A stretch of DNA of 64,000 nucleotides, taken from a virus. The notes beneath the pieces were generated by a model that was given only the letters and a program-made list of their open reading frames with translations, did not search any database and was not told the DNA's origin. The translations under genes were made by a program, and so were the position numbers. Shown piece by piece: positions 24,329 to 32,717 of the stretch. Numbering within the stretch: position 1 is the first letter of the stretch; every line of letters begins with the position of its first letter. The stretch lies in the IMG/VR virus record IMGVR_UViG_3300033233_000001, positions 233,750-297,749 of that record, one strand, 5' to 3'.

Positions 24329-25044
24329 CCATCCGCGATCAGATCGCCGCACTCATGGCCGAACGCGCACGCGCTGCCGCGGCTCTCGCCGAGATCCCGA
24401 GCACAGCTGACGCCGACTTCGAGGTCCGCTGCGCCGAGTACCTCAAGCTCATCAAGCGCAAGCCGATGAAGGACCGGAACGCGCGATACACCGTGAGCGA
24501 GAAGTGCGAAGCGTGGGAAGACGCCGCGCTGCGCGCTCCCATCCTCGCGCGATACAGGCCCGAGTACGAGGCGCTGCGGAGCGAGCGACGCTGGCTCGAC
24601 TTCGAGATCGATCGGCTCTGCGAGGATGCGGCCCCGCTGCCCGGTAACGCCTGGATCGAGCTTCGGCGCACGCATCCGCACCACACACAGGGCTTCGGCG
24701 CCGACCACTACGGCGAGAACGAGGCCAAGCTCTACGCGTCGGAACGCGACCGTCTCGGCGTACAGGTCCGCGTCCGCAAGGTCACAGAGGGCGTCCAGAG
24801 CACCGATCGTTGGGGCTGCCCGAGCGGCTACCGCTACTGGGTCGTGGAGGCCTACGTCGCGGCCGAGGTCGATGCCGAGATCCTCCGCCACAAGTCGCTT
24901 CCGCTCCGCGAGTGGCTGGCCGCGTGCTGGGCTCGGCAGACCAACCCGCGCGTGCTATGCCCCGGCCTGCCGCACGGGCTCGAAGAGAAGCTCGGCGTCG
25001 ACTACTTCGGGAACATCAAGGAGCGCGCCCATGGCCACGCGTAA
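24325..25044 (+). CDS. unknown early protein
   Basis: A 239-residue protein, GTG start overlapping the previous stop. The N-terminal 100 residues are charged helices. The remainder has WIELRRTHPHHTQGFGADHYGE, GVQVRVRKVTEG and a C-terminal Cys. The mixed alpha/beta C-terminal part looks enzymatic or binding, but no motif is diagnostic. The next gene begins inside its last 14 bases. Confidence 0.65.
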   Translation: MTIRDQIAALMAERARAAAALAEIPSTADADFEVRCAEYLKLIKRKPMKDRNARYTVSEKCEAWEDAALRAPILARYRPEYEALRSERRWLDFEIDRLCEDAAPLPGNAWIELRRTHPHHTQGFGADHYGENEAKLYASERDRLGVQVRVRKVTEGVQSTDRWGCPSGYRYWVVEAYVAAEVDAEILRHKSLPLREWLAACWARQTNPRVLCPGLPHGLEEKLGVDYFGNIKERAHGHA

Positions 25045-25861
25045 GGTTCAAGGCGGCAAGCGCATCGACACGTGGTCATGGACCGTCGAGGGCCGCGCCG
25101 TGCCCGTTGAAGTTTACATGGCCAAGGCCGGACGCAGCTACGGAGAGCCCGACAGGCCGCCGGAAGGCTCCACGATCTTCCATGCCGTCTGCGAAGAACT
25201 CGACATCCGCGACACGGACGTCGATATCAACGCGCTCAAGGCGCGCGCCGAGCAGACCGTCAAGACCCGCGTCACGGTCGACTGGCAACCCATGTTGCTA
25301 GTCACGCTCACCGGCGATCGGCCGCCGCCCGAGAAGACCAAGTGGTCTGTCGAAGACGAGCAGCCGTACAAGCCAGTTACGCCCGAGCCGTACGTCTTCG
25401 GCCAGTTCCCGCCGCCGCCTCCGACGACCACAACGCGACCGCTCTTCGTTCGCGGGCCGTACGCGGACGTGGAGATGAAGATCGAGATCCATGCGATCGA
25501 TATCGCCGAGATCCTCGGCGAGAAGAAGCACCGGATCCGGATGCGTAAAACGAACGAGAAGGCCGACATCCGCGACGGCTGGCCGGACACCGGCGACTTC
25601 ACCAAGCCGACCAAGGAGAAGCGGGAGCACGTCTACAGCAACTACCACCACGCCCGTACAATCGCGATGATCCCGGACACGCCAGAGAACCGCACAGGGC
25701 TGATCCAGATCCGCGCCGCGCTGGAAACCCTCGTCGACAAGCTCGATCAGCTGCTCCATCCGGACCGCATCGAGGACACGCTGTCGCGTGCGCTGGCATC
25801 GACGGCCGTGGCGATGCTGCCGGAGTCCACCGAAACGACCACACGCGGGAAGCGAAAATGA
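25031..25861 (+). CDS. unknown early protein with Pro/Thr linker
   Basis: A 276-residue protein from the ATG at 25031. The N-terminal domain starts KRIDTWSWTVEGRAVPVEVY. A PPPPPTTTT linker separates it from a C-terminal helical domain with HVYSNYHHARTIAMIP and a paired-helix end. In-frame termination overlaps the next ATG. The two domains likely act together; no family recognised. Confidence 0.65.
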   Translation: MATRKVQGGKRIDTWSWTVEGRAVPVEVYMAKAGRSYGEPDRPPEGSTIFHAVCEELDIRDTDVDINALKARAEQTVKTRVTVDWQPMLLVTLTGDRPPPEKTKWSVEDEQPYKPVTPEPYVFGQFPPPPPTTTTRPLFVRGPYADVEMKIEIHAIDIAEILGEKKHRIRMRKTNEKADIRDGWPDTGDFTKPTKEKREHVYSNYHHARTIAMIPDTPENRTGLIQIRAALETLVDKLDQLLHPDRIEDTLSRALASTAVAMLPESTETTTRGKRK

Positions 25862-26031
25862 CGAGCGAAGAGCGTTTCTGGAACGCCAAGTGGGACGAGT
25901 ATCGCGCGGCACATCCCGAAGTCGTCGAGCGGCCATCGTGGCTCAAGCTCGGCATCACGCCGCGCGTACACGAAGCGAACGTCGCGCGCTGCAAGCTCGA
26001 TGCGTGGCACGAGAGGTTCTTCGCGCTCTAG
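25858..26031 (+). CDS. 57-residue unknown protein
   Basis: A short ORF in the same operon, ATGA-coupled to the previous stop: MTSEERFWNAKWDEYRAAHPEV and on to a TAG. It is aromatic and charged, helical. The codon pattern matches its neighbours, and its end is followed within 5 bases by the -35 box of early promoter 3. No domain. Confidence 0.6.
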   Translation: MTSEERFWNAKWDEYRAAHPEVVERPSWLKLGITPRVHEANVARCKLDAWHERFFAL

Positions 26032-26035
26032 GCGC

Positions 26036-26064
26036 TTGACAGGCGCCTCGACCGAGGCTAGATA
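26036..26064 (+). promoter_or_regulatory. early promoter 3
   Basis: TTGACA, 17-base spacer, TAGATA in the 76-base gap between genes. A hairpin begins 10 bases after the -10 box. Confidence 0.7.
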
Positions 26065-26074
26065 GACGACTGAA

Positions 26075-26090
26075 CCGGCGGACATGCCGG
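26075..26090 (+). promoter_or_regulatory. 5' leader hairpin 3 (loop GGACAT)
   Basis: Stem CCGGC/GCCGG, loop GGACAT, then GAGGAGG and the ATG at 26108. The third and fourth stem pairs are swapped relative to hairpins 2 and 4, so pairing is kept while sequence changes. Confidence 0.72.
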
Positions 26091-26107
26091 ACGTGAGGAG
26101 GAACCGA

Positions 26108-26347
26108 ATGATCACAGTTGGACAGCTTCGCAAGGCTCTGGACGGGCTGGACGATTCGCTTCCCGTCCTCGTGGAAGGCGGCTCGGACCACAGCTACAAG
26201 TCCCACTACATCCGTGCGCGCGTCGAGACGGTCGGGAAGTTCGAGAACGCCCGTCGACGCGACAGCGCACAGTTCAGCGAGTGGTACGACGAGCACAACG
26301 CGAGCCCCGGAGAGAAGCCGGTCCAGGCCCTCGTCATCGAAGGCTGA
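26108..26347 (+). CDS. small early protein (QLRKALDGLDDSLPV type)
   Basis: A 79-residue protein from the ATG with GAGGAGG 7 bases upstream. MITVGQLRKALDGLDDSLPVLV resembles a small fold found in many phages (ITVGQLxxxLxxLPxDxPV) with unknown role. It is the first gene after promoter 3 and its leader hairpin. Confidence 0.72.
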   Translation: MITVGQLRKALDGLDDSLPVLVEGGSDHSYKSHYIRARVETVGKFENARRRDSAQFSEWYDEHNASPGEKPVQALVIEG

Positions 26348-26348
26348 A

Positions 26349-27107
26349 GTGCGTAACGACATCGCCAAGGTCATCTGCGAACGGCCCCGTGTCGGCGGCG
26401 TACGTAAGCGCAGTCATCGTCGGCAGCTGAATCGCGTCGATGGCGAGACGGACCCGAAGGGCGAGTCTATGCACCGTCGCCGGCTGTACAGCTGGGCGGC
26501 GAAGGAGTTCAGCGACTTCCTCGAACCGCTCAAGGGCTTCCTCGCGAAGTCCGTCGGCCGGCCTTGGAACAAGGTCTACGCGGAGTTGGCCGCGCTCTTG
26601 CCGAAGGACACGACGACTGGGCGACACGTCTGGACCCACGTCGACGGCTACGTCGAGCGTCACGCGGTCTTCGAGAACGGGCGCGTCTACAACCCCGAGG
26701 GGCGCGGCGGCTACCGCATCGACGGCGGCAAGTTGCCGCGGAGCTTGCGCGAGCTTTCGCGCGGCGACCTCTACGTCAGCGCACACGGCCTGCTCATGCG
26801 CTACCGCAAGGCGCCCGCGAAGCGCACGGACGGTCCGCCTGCGGCGCCGACCGCGTGTCAGCTGATCTCGCGCACCGCGGGCTACGTCAAGCAGGGCGGG
26901 GCCTGGTGGCACGTCACGTTCCAGGTCGTTCCGTTCGACGCAGACGCCTTCGGGCTCTACGGCGCGAAGCAGTGCCAGGCCGCCTACGGACGCGTGAAGG
27001 GCGACCCGCCCGTCGTCGATGGCCTCGTCTCCGACTCGCACCGCCGCGCAATCTCGAAGCGCCTCATGTCCAAGCGCGACGTCAAGCGCTTCGTCCTCCA
27101 GCCCTAA
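26349..27107 (+). CDS. conserved unknown (VICERPR...GRPWNKVYAEL)
   Basis: A 252-residue protein, GTG start. It has a recognisable conserved N-terminal pattern: KVICERPRVGG, a basic segment, then FLEPLKGFLAKSVGRPWNKVYAEL, known from phage and bacterial proteins of unknown function. The central region has VERHAVFENGRVYNP and a Gly-rich beta segment; the C-terminus is basic. Probably a nucleic-acid-associated protein, judged from charge alone. Confidence 0.7.
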   Translation: MRNDIAKVICERPRVGGVRKRSHRRQLNRVDGETDPKGESMHRRRLYSWAAKEFSDFLEPLKGFLAKSVGRPWNKVYAELAALLPKDTTTGRHVWTHVDGYVERHAVFENGRVYNPEGRGGYRIDGGKLPRSLRELSRGDLYVSAHGLLMRYRKAPAKRTDGPPAAPTACQLISRTAGYVKQGGAWWHVTFQVVPFDADAFGLYGAKQCQAAYGRVKGDPPVVDGLVSDSHRRAISKRLMSKRDVKRFVLQP

Positions 27108-27116
27108 CGAGAACAG

Positions 27117-27416
27117 ATGAGCAACGGCGGCCTCCTTCTGGCGATCCTCCCTACCATCCTCGTGGCCGGCGCGTTGCGCCTCTGGGCGCTGTGGCTTGCG
27201 TGGGGCTGGTTCCTCGTACCTCTCGGCATGCCCGAAGCCACGTGGCCACACGTGGCTGGCGTCGGGACCGCACTGGCCGCGATGACATACGCCGATCGAA
27301 CCACAAACACGAAAGAAGGTCTTTCCGCTCGCGAAGTGCAGACTCTCCTCGTTCGCGCCCTAGTCTCGCCCGTCGTGCTGCTCGGTTTCATATGGCTCTG
27401 GCACGCGCTGATGTAG
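27117..27416 (+). CDS. small membrane protein
   Basis: A 99-residue protein with about three hydrophobic segments (LLLAILPTILVAGALRLWAL; HVAGVGTALAAMTYA; VVLLGFIWLWHAL) and a short charged loop. It carries none of the late-protein signatures. In an early operon it could be a superinfection-exclusion or holin-like protein; there is no direct evidence. Confidence 0.65.
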   Translation: MSNGGLLLAILPTILVAGALRLWALWLAWGWFLVPLGMPEATWPHVAGVGTALAAMTYADRTTNTKEGLSAREVQTLLVRALVSPVVLLGFIWLWHALM

Positions 27417-27451
27417 CGTCAGTCCGATCCCGTCTCGAACGTCACCTCCTC

Positions 27452-27964
27452 ATGACCAAGAAAAAGCCACTTCCCGGACAGACCTCCCTCTTCGGTGCGC
27501 CGCCAGTGCCGCCGCCGCCGATCGCTGTTCCAGCGCCACCGACGGTCGCCGAGCGCCTCGAAGCGCGGCCGCTCAAGCCGCGGCGTAAGCGCGGCTCTCC
27601 TGGGCCGGCCGACATGGAGAGCGCGGCGCGCGACGAGGCGCTGGACATGCTGGACGCCGCGCGCTCAAGACTCATCGCGGAGGCTCGCAAGATCGTGCGG
27701 CAACTCGTCCAGCAACGCGGCCGAGTGACCAGCGTCGAGGTGTTCCAGGTCATGCGCAGCTACGGTTACGATGCAGAAATCGACGCTGTAGACAGCCGCT
27801 GGATGGGATGCGTATTCAAATCATGCGGACTAGTCGAGGCCGGCTGGGAAAACACCGGTAGCCATCGCCGACCAGTGCGAATCTGGGCAGTGCCAACGTC
27901 TGAACTGGCCATTGCCTACGCCGCTCATGGTGCGCAAGCCGCAGCAAGAGTGCAGCTGCGATGA
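27452..27964 (+). CDS. helical DNA-binding-like early protein
   Basis: A 170-residue protein from the ATG at 27452, with no good ribosome site (possibly leaderless or coupled). It has a Pro-rich start, basic PRRKRGSPG, a long helix (ARSRLIAEARKIVRQLV) and a C-terminal winged-helix-like segment (RVTSVEVFQVMRSYGYDAEI ... DSRWMGCVF). The last part resembles host-range or replication-associated phage proteins that use VDSRWLGxVF. Low certainty. Confidence 0.6.
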   Translation: MTKKKPLPGQTSLFGAPPVPPPPIAVPAPPTVAERLEARPLKPRRKRGSPGPADMESAARDEALDMLDAARSRLIAEARKIVRQLVQQRGRVTSVEVFQVMRSYGYDAEIDAVDSRWMGCVFKSCGLVEAGWENTGSHRRPVRIWAVPTSELAIAYAAHGAQAAARVQLR

Positions 27965-28701
27965 CCTGGACTTCCACGATGCCGACCGAGGCCGGACGCT
28001 ACTGGTGGGGCGCGCCGGACAGGTACGGGCGGCCAGAGTCGCAGTACGAGCAGTATGGCCTGATGCTCGTCCAGTGGGACCCGCCCTCGTACGTCGCCCG
28101 CGGCTTCGGTCCGCCACGGCTCCGGGTCCGCACGCTCGATACCTTCTGCGGCAGCGGCCTAGGCGGCGAAGCAGATTACGGCGGCTGGTCCGGCGGTGGT
28201 ATCTCCGACCCCTGTGCCGAACTGCCTCGCCACTATCCAGGCATTCAGATCTGGTCCGTGCCCGAGCGCGGTCCCGACGACTTTCTGCCCGAGCTTCCGC
28301 CCAAGCCCGCATGGAGCCCGCCAACTTCGGAAGAACTCGAAGCCAAGCGCAAGAAGACCGAGACGGCCCGGAAGGCCAGCGCCAAGCGCGCCGCCAAGGA
28401 GGTCGACGAGCGTGCTCAACGCATCACTGAGGCGCAGAAGTCGGGAGAGACGCTGTACGAGTGCGACCAGTGCAACGAGCTACTCGACGAGGACGCTCTG
28501 GTGCAGATCCGCGAGTGTCCACACTGCCAGGACGCGAAGTTCAACGGCACCGAGAACGGACAGAACTGTCCGACGTGCAACCGCAGCTTCACGCGTAACT
28601 ACACCGAGCACGGCTGTCCGGACTGTCTCGAAGAATGCGAGCCACTGGCCTCGGAACCCATCGAGTCGGTGCCAAGCGCGCCGAAAAAGCGGAAGCGGTA
28701 G
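27961..28701 (+). CDS. double zinc-ribbon protein
   Basis: A 246-residue protein. The N-terminal domain is rich in Trp, Gly and Pro (EAGRYWWGAP). A coiled coil follows, then two zinc ribbons: YECDQCNEL...ECPHC, and NCPTCNRSF...GCPDC. The end is basic (PKKRKR). ATGA-coupled to the previous gene. Zinc ribbons with a basic end suggest nucleic-acid binding. Confidence 0.68.
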   Translation: MTWTSTMPTEAGRYWWGAPDRYGRPESQYEQYGLMLVQWDPPSYVARGFGPPRLRVRTLDTFCGSGLGGEADYGGWSGGGISDPCAELPRHYPGIQIWSVPERGPDDFLPELPPKPAWSPPTSEELEAKRKKTETARKASAKRAAKEVDERAQRITEAQKSGETLYECDQCNELLDEDALVQIRECPHCQDAKFNGTENGQNCPTCNRSFTRNYTEHGCPDCLEECEPLASEPIESVPSAPKKRKR

Positions 28702-28712
28702 CCCTTTTTTCC

Positions 28713-28740
28713 TTGCGTCCGTCCACGGAGTGAGTAGCTT
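28713..28740 (+). promoter_or_regulatory. early promoter 4
   Basis: TTGCGT, 16-base spacer, TAGCTT, after a six-T run that follows the preceding stop. The -10 box overlaps the motif GCTTACGACACAC (28737-28749). Confidence 0.6.
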
Positions 28741-28753
28741 ACGACACACACAA

Positions 28754-28769
28754 CCGCCGGACATGGCGG
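28754..28769 (+). promoter_or_regulatory. 5' leader hairpin 4 (loop GGACAT)
   Basis: Stem CCGCC/GGCGG, loop GGACAT, 13 bases after the -10 box and before AGGAAGG of the next gene. Same loop as hairpin 3, same stem as hairpin 2. Confidence 0.7.
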
Positions 28770-28786
28770 AGAACAGGAAGGTTCCA

Positions 28787-29083
28787 GTGCCAGCAGGACA
28801 TCTCCGACTCGTCATGAACGACGAGCAACCCAAGCCCGAACAGGCCGTCACCGCGCTCGCCCACGAGGACGGCTGGGTCATCGGTCTCGCGACCGAGAAC
28901 GAGGCGGGCTACAACCGGCTGAACTACGGACCCTTCGAGGCGGAAGCGCGCGCGTTCGCCGACGCCACCAACGAGCGCACGTTCCACGTGTCGCCGAAGC
29001 GCGCGATGATGATCGTCGCCTCCAGCATGTTCCCGGCGCCGCCGAGGGCGCACGCCAAGCGCCGGAAGGAGTGGCCTGCCTGA
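28787..29083 (+). CDS. small early protein
   Basis: 98 residues from GTG 5 bases after AGGAAGG; an ATG inside the leader hairpin is in frame but poorly placed. Pattern: HEDGWVIGLATENEAGYNRL, FEAEARAFADATNERTF, a compact alpha/beta fold. Its stop overlaps the next ATG (TGATG). No family recognised. Confidence 0.65.
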   Translation: MPAGHLRLVMNDEQPKPEQAVTALAHEDGWVIGLATENEAGYNRLNYGPFEAEARAFADATNERTFHVSPKRAMMIVASSMFPAPPRAHAKRRKEWPA

Positions 29084-29403
29084 TGCTCACGGTCACACAC
29101 GTGCTGCCGGACTGGCGCTTCGCCACGCCGATCCCGATGCCGTCGGACCTCGACGCCTGGCGGAAGCTGCTGGGCGGCCCGATCGACGTCGTCGACTGCC
29201 GACGCACGGTCGTTCCGTGCGCAATCGTCTGTCTCTTCCGGCCCGTCGACGGCACGGAAAACGAGATGGCGACGGCTGTCGCCGACGGGCTCATCCGCGG
29301 ACCCGCCGTGCTCGTGGCCGGAGCCAGCGCGGTGGACGTGCTCGATGTGCAGCTGGAGAACTGGGAAGGCGACGAGCCGCCGGAACAACAGGTGACGCGA
29401 TGA
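29083..29403 (+). CDS. unknown early protein
   Basis: A 106-residue protein from the ATG at 29083 (TGATG overlap). Strand/helix alternation with LPDWRFATPIPMPSDLDAWRKLLGG and ADGLIRGPAVLVAG suggests a small alpha/beta domain. Coupled by ATGA to the next gene. No family recognised. Confidence 0.6.
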   Translation: MLTVTHVLPDWRFATPIPMPSDLDAWRKLLGGPIDVVDCRRTVVPCAIVCLFRPVDGTENEMATAVADGLIRGPAVLVAGASAVDVLDVQLENWEGDEPPEQQVTR

Positions 29404-29615
29404 CAACGCTGACGTTCACGACCGAAGAGAAGCGTGCGATGGCGCGCAAGCGCCGCCAACTCTGCGCGGGCTCATTCACGCAGCTGCCGATCGCGGCCGG
29501 CACAGGCTGGGGCTACGGCCGCTGCCCGCGCTGCTGTCGCAACATCGGCGTCACGAAGCGCGGCCTCTTCTGCGCACACAAGGTGCAGTCACCGCCGACG
29601 AGGAGCACGCCATGA
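29400..29615 (+). CDS. small Cys-rich early protein
   Basis: A 71-residue basic protein with one CxxC (RCPRCCRN), a later Cys (LFCAHK) and an isolated upstream Cys, so a single zinc site is plausible. ATGA-linked on both sides. One of about a dozen small Cys-pair proteins in this block. Confidence 0.62.
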   Translation: MTTLTFTTEEKRAMARKRRQLCAGSFTQLPIAAGTGWGYGRCPRCCRNIGVTKRGLFCAHKVQSPPTRSTP

Positions 29616-30013
29616 GCGAGGACCCCAATGACCTTCGCGAGCAGCTAGCGATCGCACAGAGGGCCGAGCGAGAGCTTCAGCTGATCGACGAGCGCTTGCG
29701 CGCTCACATCGGCATGCCGCGCTCACGCAACATCATGACGATTCATCTGCTCTCCGAGACGCTCGGCACAGCGGAGTTCGAGCGACGCGCGGAGAAGCCC
29801 GAGGGCCCGACGCCACGCGTCGAACTGACCTCCGACCGCGGCTGGGTGTTCGGATCGCGGCCGCTGCGCGAAGAGGACGAGCGCGTGCTCGTTCTCTTGC
29901 ATGTCCCTGGACGCACGCCCACGTCGATCTTCACGGGCGGTGCGCGCGACCTCCAGCGCGCCGTGGACATCCGCGATGCGATGCAGGCGGCCCTCGACTG
30001 GAAGTCCACGTGA
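29612..30013 (+). CDS. unknown early protein
   Basis: A 133-residue protein with an N-terminal coiled coil (LREQLAIAQRAERELQLIDERL), a middle helix and a C-terminal beta part (VLVLLHVPGRTPTSIFTGG). The final helix has RAVDIRDAMQAAL. Coupled by GTGA to the following gene. No family recognised. Confidence 0.62.
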   Translation: MSEDPNDLREQLAIAQRAERELQLIDERLRAHIGMPRSRNIMTIHLLSETLGTAEFERRAEKPEGPTPRVELTSDRGWVFGSRPLREEDERVLVLLHVPGRTPTSIFTGGARDLQRAVDIRDAMQAALDWKST

Positions 30014-30453
30014 TCTACGAGATCGTCAACCCGTCCGACGCATGCACGATCGAACACGGCGACACGATCGCCGCGAGTCTCGCATGCTTGCTACTCGGCG
30101 AAGGCCGGTACGCGCTCCGAGGCGAAGACGACAGCGAGCCGATCGGCATCCTCATCTTCGGCGGCCAAGACGCGCTCAAGAACTGGCTCGCAGCGAACAA
30201 GCTCGGCGAAGACGTCAACGTCGAGATCGACTCCCGTCGCGCGGCCATCGCCGATGCCCTCGAATCCATCACGTACGGCCGGATCGATGACCGGGCAGCC
30301 GTGCTCGCCGTCGTCGGAACCTCCGGCGACAAGCTGGCAGCACTCGCTCGCTGGAACGACGCGAAGCGCTCCAGCATGAACGACATGTCTTCTGCGGCCT
30401 TCGCCATCGCGAAGCAGCTACGAGAGCCGGCCAAAGGGGACCGCGATGCCTGA
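30010..30453 (+). CDS. unknown early protein
   Basis: A 147-residue protein, GTG start. MIYEIVNPSDACTIEHGDT followed by ASLACLLLGEGRYAL and ILIFGGQDALKNWLA looks like a small conserved phage fold with a Gly-Glu-Gly turn; the C-terminal half is helical. No function can be named. It overlaps the next gene by 8 bases. Confidence 0.65.
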   Translation: MIYEIVNPSDACTIEHGDTIAASLACLLLGEGRYALRGEDDSEPIGILIFGGQDALKNWLAANKLGEDVNVEIDSRRAAIADALESITYGRIDDRAAVLAVVGTSGDKLAALARWNDAKRSSMNDMSSAAFAIAKQLREPAKGDRDA

Positions 30454-30808
30454 GCGCGTCCAGTGCAAGGCCTGCCCGTGGAAGACGAGCACGCGGCCCG
30501 CTGAGGACATACCCGGCGGCTACACCGACGCGCGGCACCGCGCACTCGCCTGTACGATCGCGACGCCCGGCGAGTACGCGCCATCGGCGAATCTCCGCAT
30601 GATGGCATGTCACGAGTCCTCGCCCGGCACGGAGAAGCCCTGCGTCGGCTGGCTCGTCAACCAACTCGGACCCGGCAACAACATCCCCCTGCGCATCCAG
30701 GCGATGAGCGGCGAGTTCGGCAGCTTCAGGACGGACGGGCCGCAGCACGCGACGTTCGAGGACACGCTGCCTCGAAGTACCTACCGGAAGAGGCGCCGCC
30801 ATGCGTGA
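30446..30808 (+). CDS. DUF6283-family Cys protein
   Basis: A 120-residue protein with the DUF6283 pattern: CKACPWKTSTRPAEDIPGGY, H-R-A-L-A-C-T-I, MMACHESSPG and CVGWLVNQLGPGNN. The conserved Cys/His set suggests metal binding. The family is widespread in actinophages and other phages and has no known role. It overlaps the next gene by 8 bases. Confidence 0.8.
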   Translation: MPERVQCKACPWKTSTRPAEDIPGGYTDARHRALACTIATPGEYAPSANLRMMACHESSPGTEKPCVGWLVNQLGPGNNIPLRIQAMSGEFGSFRTDGPQHATFEDTLPRSTYRKRRRHA

Positions 30809-31358
30809 AGACCTCACTGCGGCTCTGCGTCGTACTGTCGACGAAACCGACCTCATCGTCGTACGGAAAGGATCCGCAGTGTCCGACAAGCAGCAGCACC
30901 CGATCACCACCATGGCCACGCCAAACCGCGAAACCATGCAGCGCACGCTCGTCGCGCTCGCCTGGGGCCTCCGAGAATCGGCCGGCGAGACCGAGCGCTA
31001 CCTCGACTCGAACGAGGAGACCGTTTCGTTCTCCACGGTCACGCCACCAACACAACTACGTTCGATGGCCGATGCGTGCGGACGACTGGCCGACACGCTC
31101 GGGGAACCAGGTGCCGCGCTCTTCTTCGCCGCGTCGTCGTCGCATATCGGTGGCGCCGACGCGCACCTGACATCGCACGTTACGTACGCGGCTCTCGTCG
31201 ATGCTCACCCGAACGACCAGCACCTCGCGGACCTTCATGACGAGGAACGGACCTACGCCGCCCGCGCCATGAAGCTCGGACGCCAGCTGGCCCACCGCGG
31301 GCTCAGTAAGCTCGTCGAAGCCTGGCCAGATTCGTTCGACAAGGAGGACGCGCCATGA
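30801..31358 (+). CDS. helical early protein
   Basis: A 185-residue protein, mostly helical, with REDLTAALRRTVDETDLIVV at the start and three long helices after residue 50, including MADACGRLADTLGEPGAALFFA. No Cys pairs and no recognisable motif. ATGA-coupled to the next gene. Confidence 0.62.
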   Translation: MREDLTAALRRTVDETDLIVVRKGSAVSDKQQHPITTMATPNRETMQRTLVALAWGLRESAGETERYLDSNEETVSFSTVTPPTQLRSMADACGRLADTLGEPGAALFFAASSSHIGGADAHLTSHVTYAALVDAHPNDQHLADLHDEERTYAARAMKLGRQLAHRGLSKLVEAWPDSFDKEDAP

Positions 31359-32335
31359 GATTCAAGATCGGGGATCGTGTCCACGTGGCCGGTTGGTCTC
31401 ATCTTGGCCAGCACCGCGGCAGCGGCGTGATCGTCGCGAGGCACGACTACCTCTACCTCCTGACCGCCGGCCCCCACCAGACCTCCAACCAAGGTTGGAT
31501 CGTCGATCACGACGAAGAGAACAGTCGTGGCCATCTCGGCGTCGACTGGTGGGAGATCAACCTCGCGCTGGAGACGCCGCCGAAGAACGTCGCGGGCGCC
31601 GAAGCGACGGATCCGACCCGCGTCATCCTGCCGGTAGGCTCGCCGGTACTCCGCGCGATCCAGTGCGCCATCCTCAACTGCCTTACGGCCGCGGGCTCTG
31701 TCAGGGCGCATCGCCACAGCAAGACCATCCTGGCACTGCGTTCATGGGCAGAAGAGCACGTACACGCGCGTGCCGCGGCAACCGTCCGTGCCGGGCAGGA
31801 TGTCTGCCTCGCCAACGACGGCACCGAAATCGCCGGGCTCGACATCGACCGTGACCTTTTCGACGCTCTTCGGAACGCCTTCCCGACCATTCCAGCGCTC
31901 GACCAGCCCGCGGTGACGACGGAAACAGTCGCCACCACGACGACCGTCCCGTCGCTCGCCATCCTGTGCGGACACTGCTCTGTCGATGGCGTACGCGTCG
32001 CCCGACGCGTTCGCGGTGAGATCCGCATTCACTACTGGGCCTGCGGCTGCAAGGTCGAGCCGACCTCCATCGACCCGCCTGGAAAACACGCGCGGTGCGC
32101 ATGCGGCGCCGAAGCCACGACGCGCGTCGATGGCCCATTCTCGCGGATCGAAGTCTGCGGCGACTGTGCATCCGACAGCGGCACGAAGCTGGCAAATATC
32201 GTACCCCTCTACGTCCTCCGACCGTACTGGTCCGTCCGCGGCCACGGCGCGGCTGCACATGGTCCGACGGCTCAGATTGCGACCGAGCGCTGGCGCGAGG
32301 GGCTCGTCGAGGCCCAGCGCGCGGAGGACGCATGA
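31355..32335 (+). CDS. multi-domain early protein with two zinc sites
   Basis: A 326-residue protein. Residues 1-65 resemble a small SH3/KOW-like barrel (FKIGDRVHVAGW...GSGVIVARHDYLYLL). A helical middle follows. The C-terminal ~130 residues hold LCGHCS, CGCK, CACG and CGDCA, enough for two zinc ribbons. Barrel plus zinc ribbons suggests RNA or DNA binding. No family recognised. Confidence 0.65.
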   Translation: MRFKIGDRVHVAGWSHLGQHRGSGVIVARHDYLYLLTAGPHQTSNQGWIVDHDEENSRGHLGVDWWEINLALETPPKNVAGAEATDPTRVILPVGSPVLRAIQCAILNCLTAAGSVRAHRHSKTILALRSWAEEHVHARAAATVRAGQDVCLANDGTEIAGLDIDRDLFDALRNAFPTIPALDQPAVTTETVATTTTVPSLAILCGHCSVDGVRVARRVRGEIRIHYWACGCKVEPTSIDPPGKHARCACGAEATTRVDGPFSRIEVCGDCASDSGTKLANIVPLYVLRPYWSVRGHGAAAHGPTAQIATERWREGLVEAQRAEDA

Positions 32336-32709
32336 GCGTCCTCGGCTGCCCTGGCGTGCTCCACATGCGCATTCGCAACGGCAAGAAGCGCTACCGCTTC
32401 TGGTCTGGTGTCGTGGATGCGTACATCACCGAGGAGTGCTCCAAGGTCCAAGCGCTCAACTTCATGCGCGCCGAAGCGCTCAAGGAGGTCGAGCGACAAG
32501 CGAAGGTCGCGTTCGAGCAAGCGGACGAAAACGGGGCAGCTGGGTGGGGAGATACGGCAGACATCAAGGGTCCGTGGGCCCAGGAGATCTGCCGAAAGCA
32601 CGGCGTCTTCCATCATAAGTACCAAGACGGCTTCAACGTCGACCGGTGCGGCGAGTGCGGTGAATCGGCCGCCGACGAGAGCCACCATCCGACCGCCGGC
32701 TGCCGATAG
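32332..32709 (+). CDS. small early protein with C-terminal zinc motif
   Basis: A 125-residue protein. The N-terminal KKRYRFWSGVVDAYITEECSK and a helix are followed by EICRKHGVFHHK and a RCGECGESAADESHH Cys/His cluster at the end. ATGA-coupled to the previous gene. One of the block's small metal-binding unknowns. Confidence 0.62.
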   Translation: MSVLGCPGVLHMRIRNGKKRYRFWSGVVDAYITEECSKVQALNFMRAEALKEVERQAKVAFEQADENGAAGWGDTADIKGPWAQEICRKHGVFHHKYQDGFNVDRCGECGESAADESHHPTAGCR

Positions 32710-32717
32710 GAAACGAC

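Noticed and set aside
28702-28712. T-run after the 27961 gene as an intrinsic terminator
   Set aside because: Six T's follow the stop but no convincing GC hairpin precedes them.
20865-28766. ATG codons inside three leader-hairpin loops as true starts
   Set aside because: In frame for hairpins 2, 3 and 4 but lacking ribosome sites, while later starts have AGGAGG-type sites. Not excluded experimentally.
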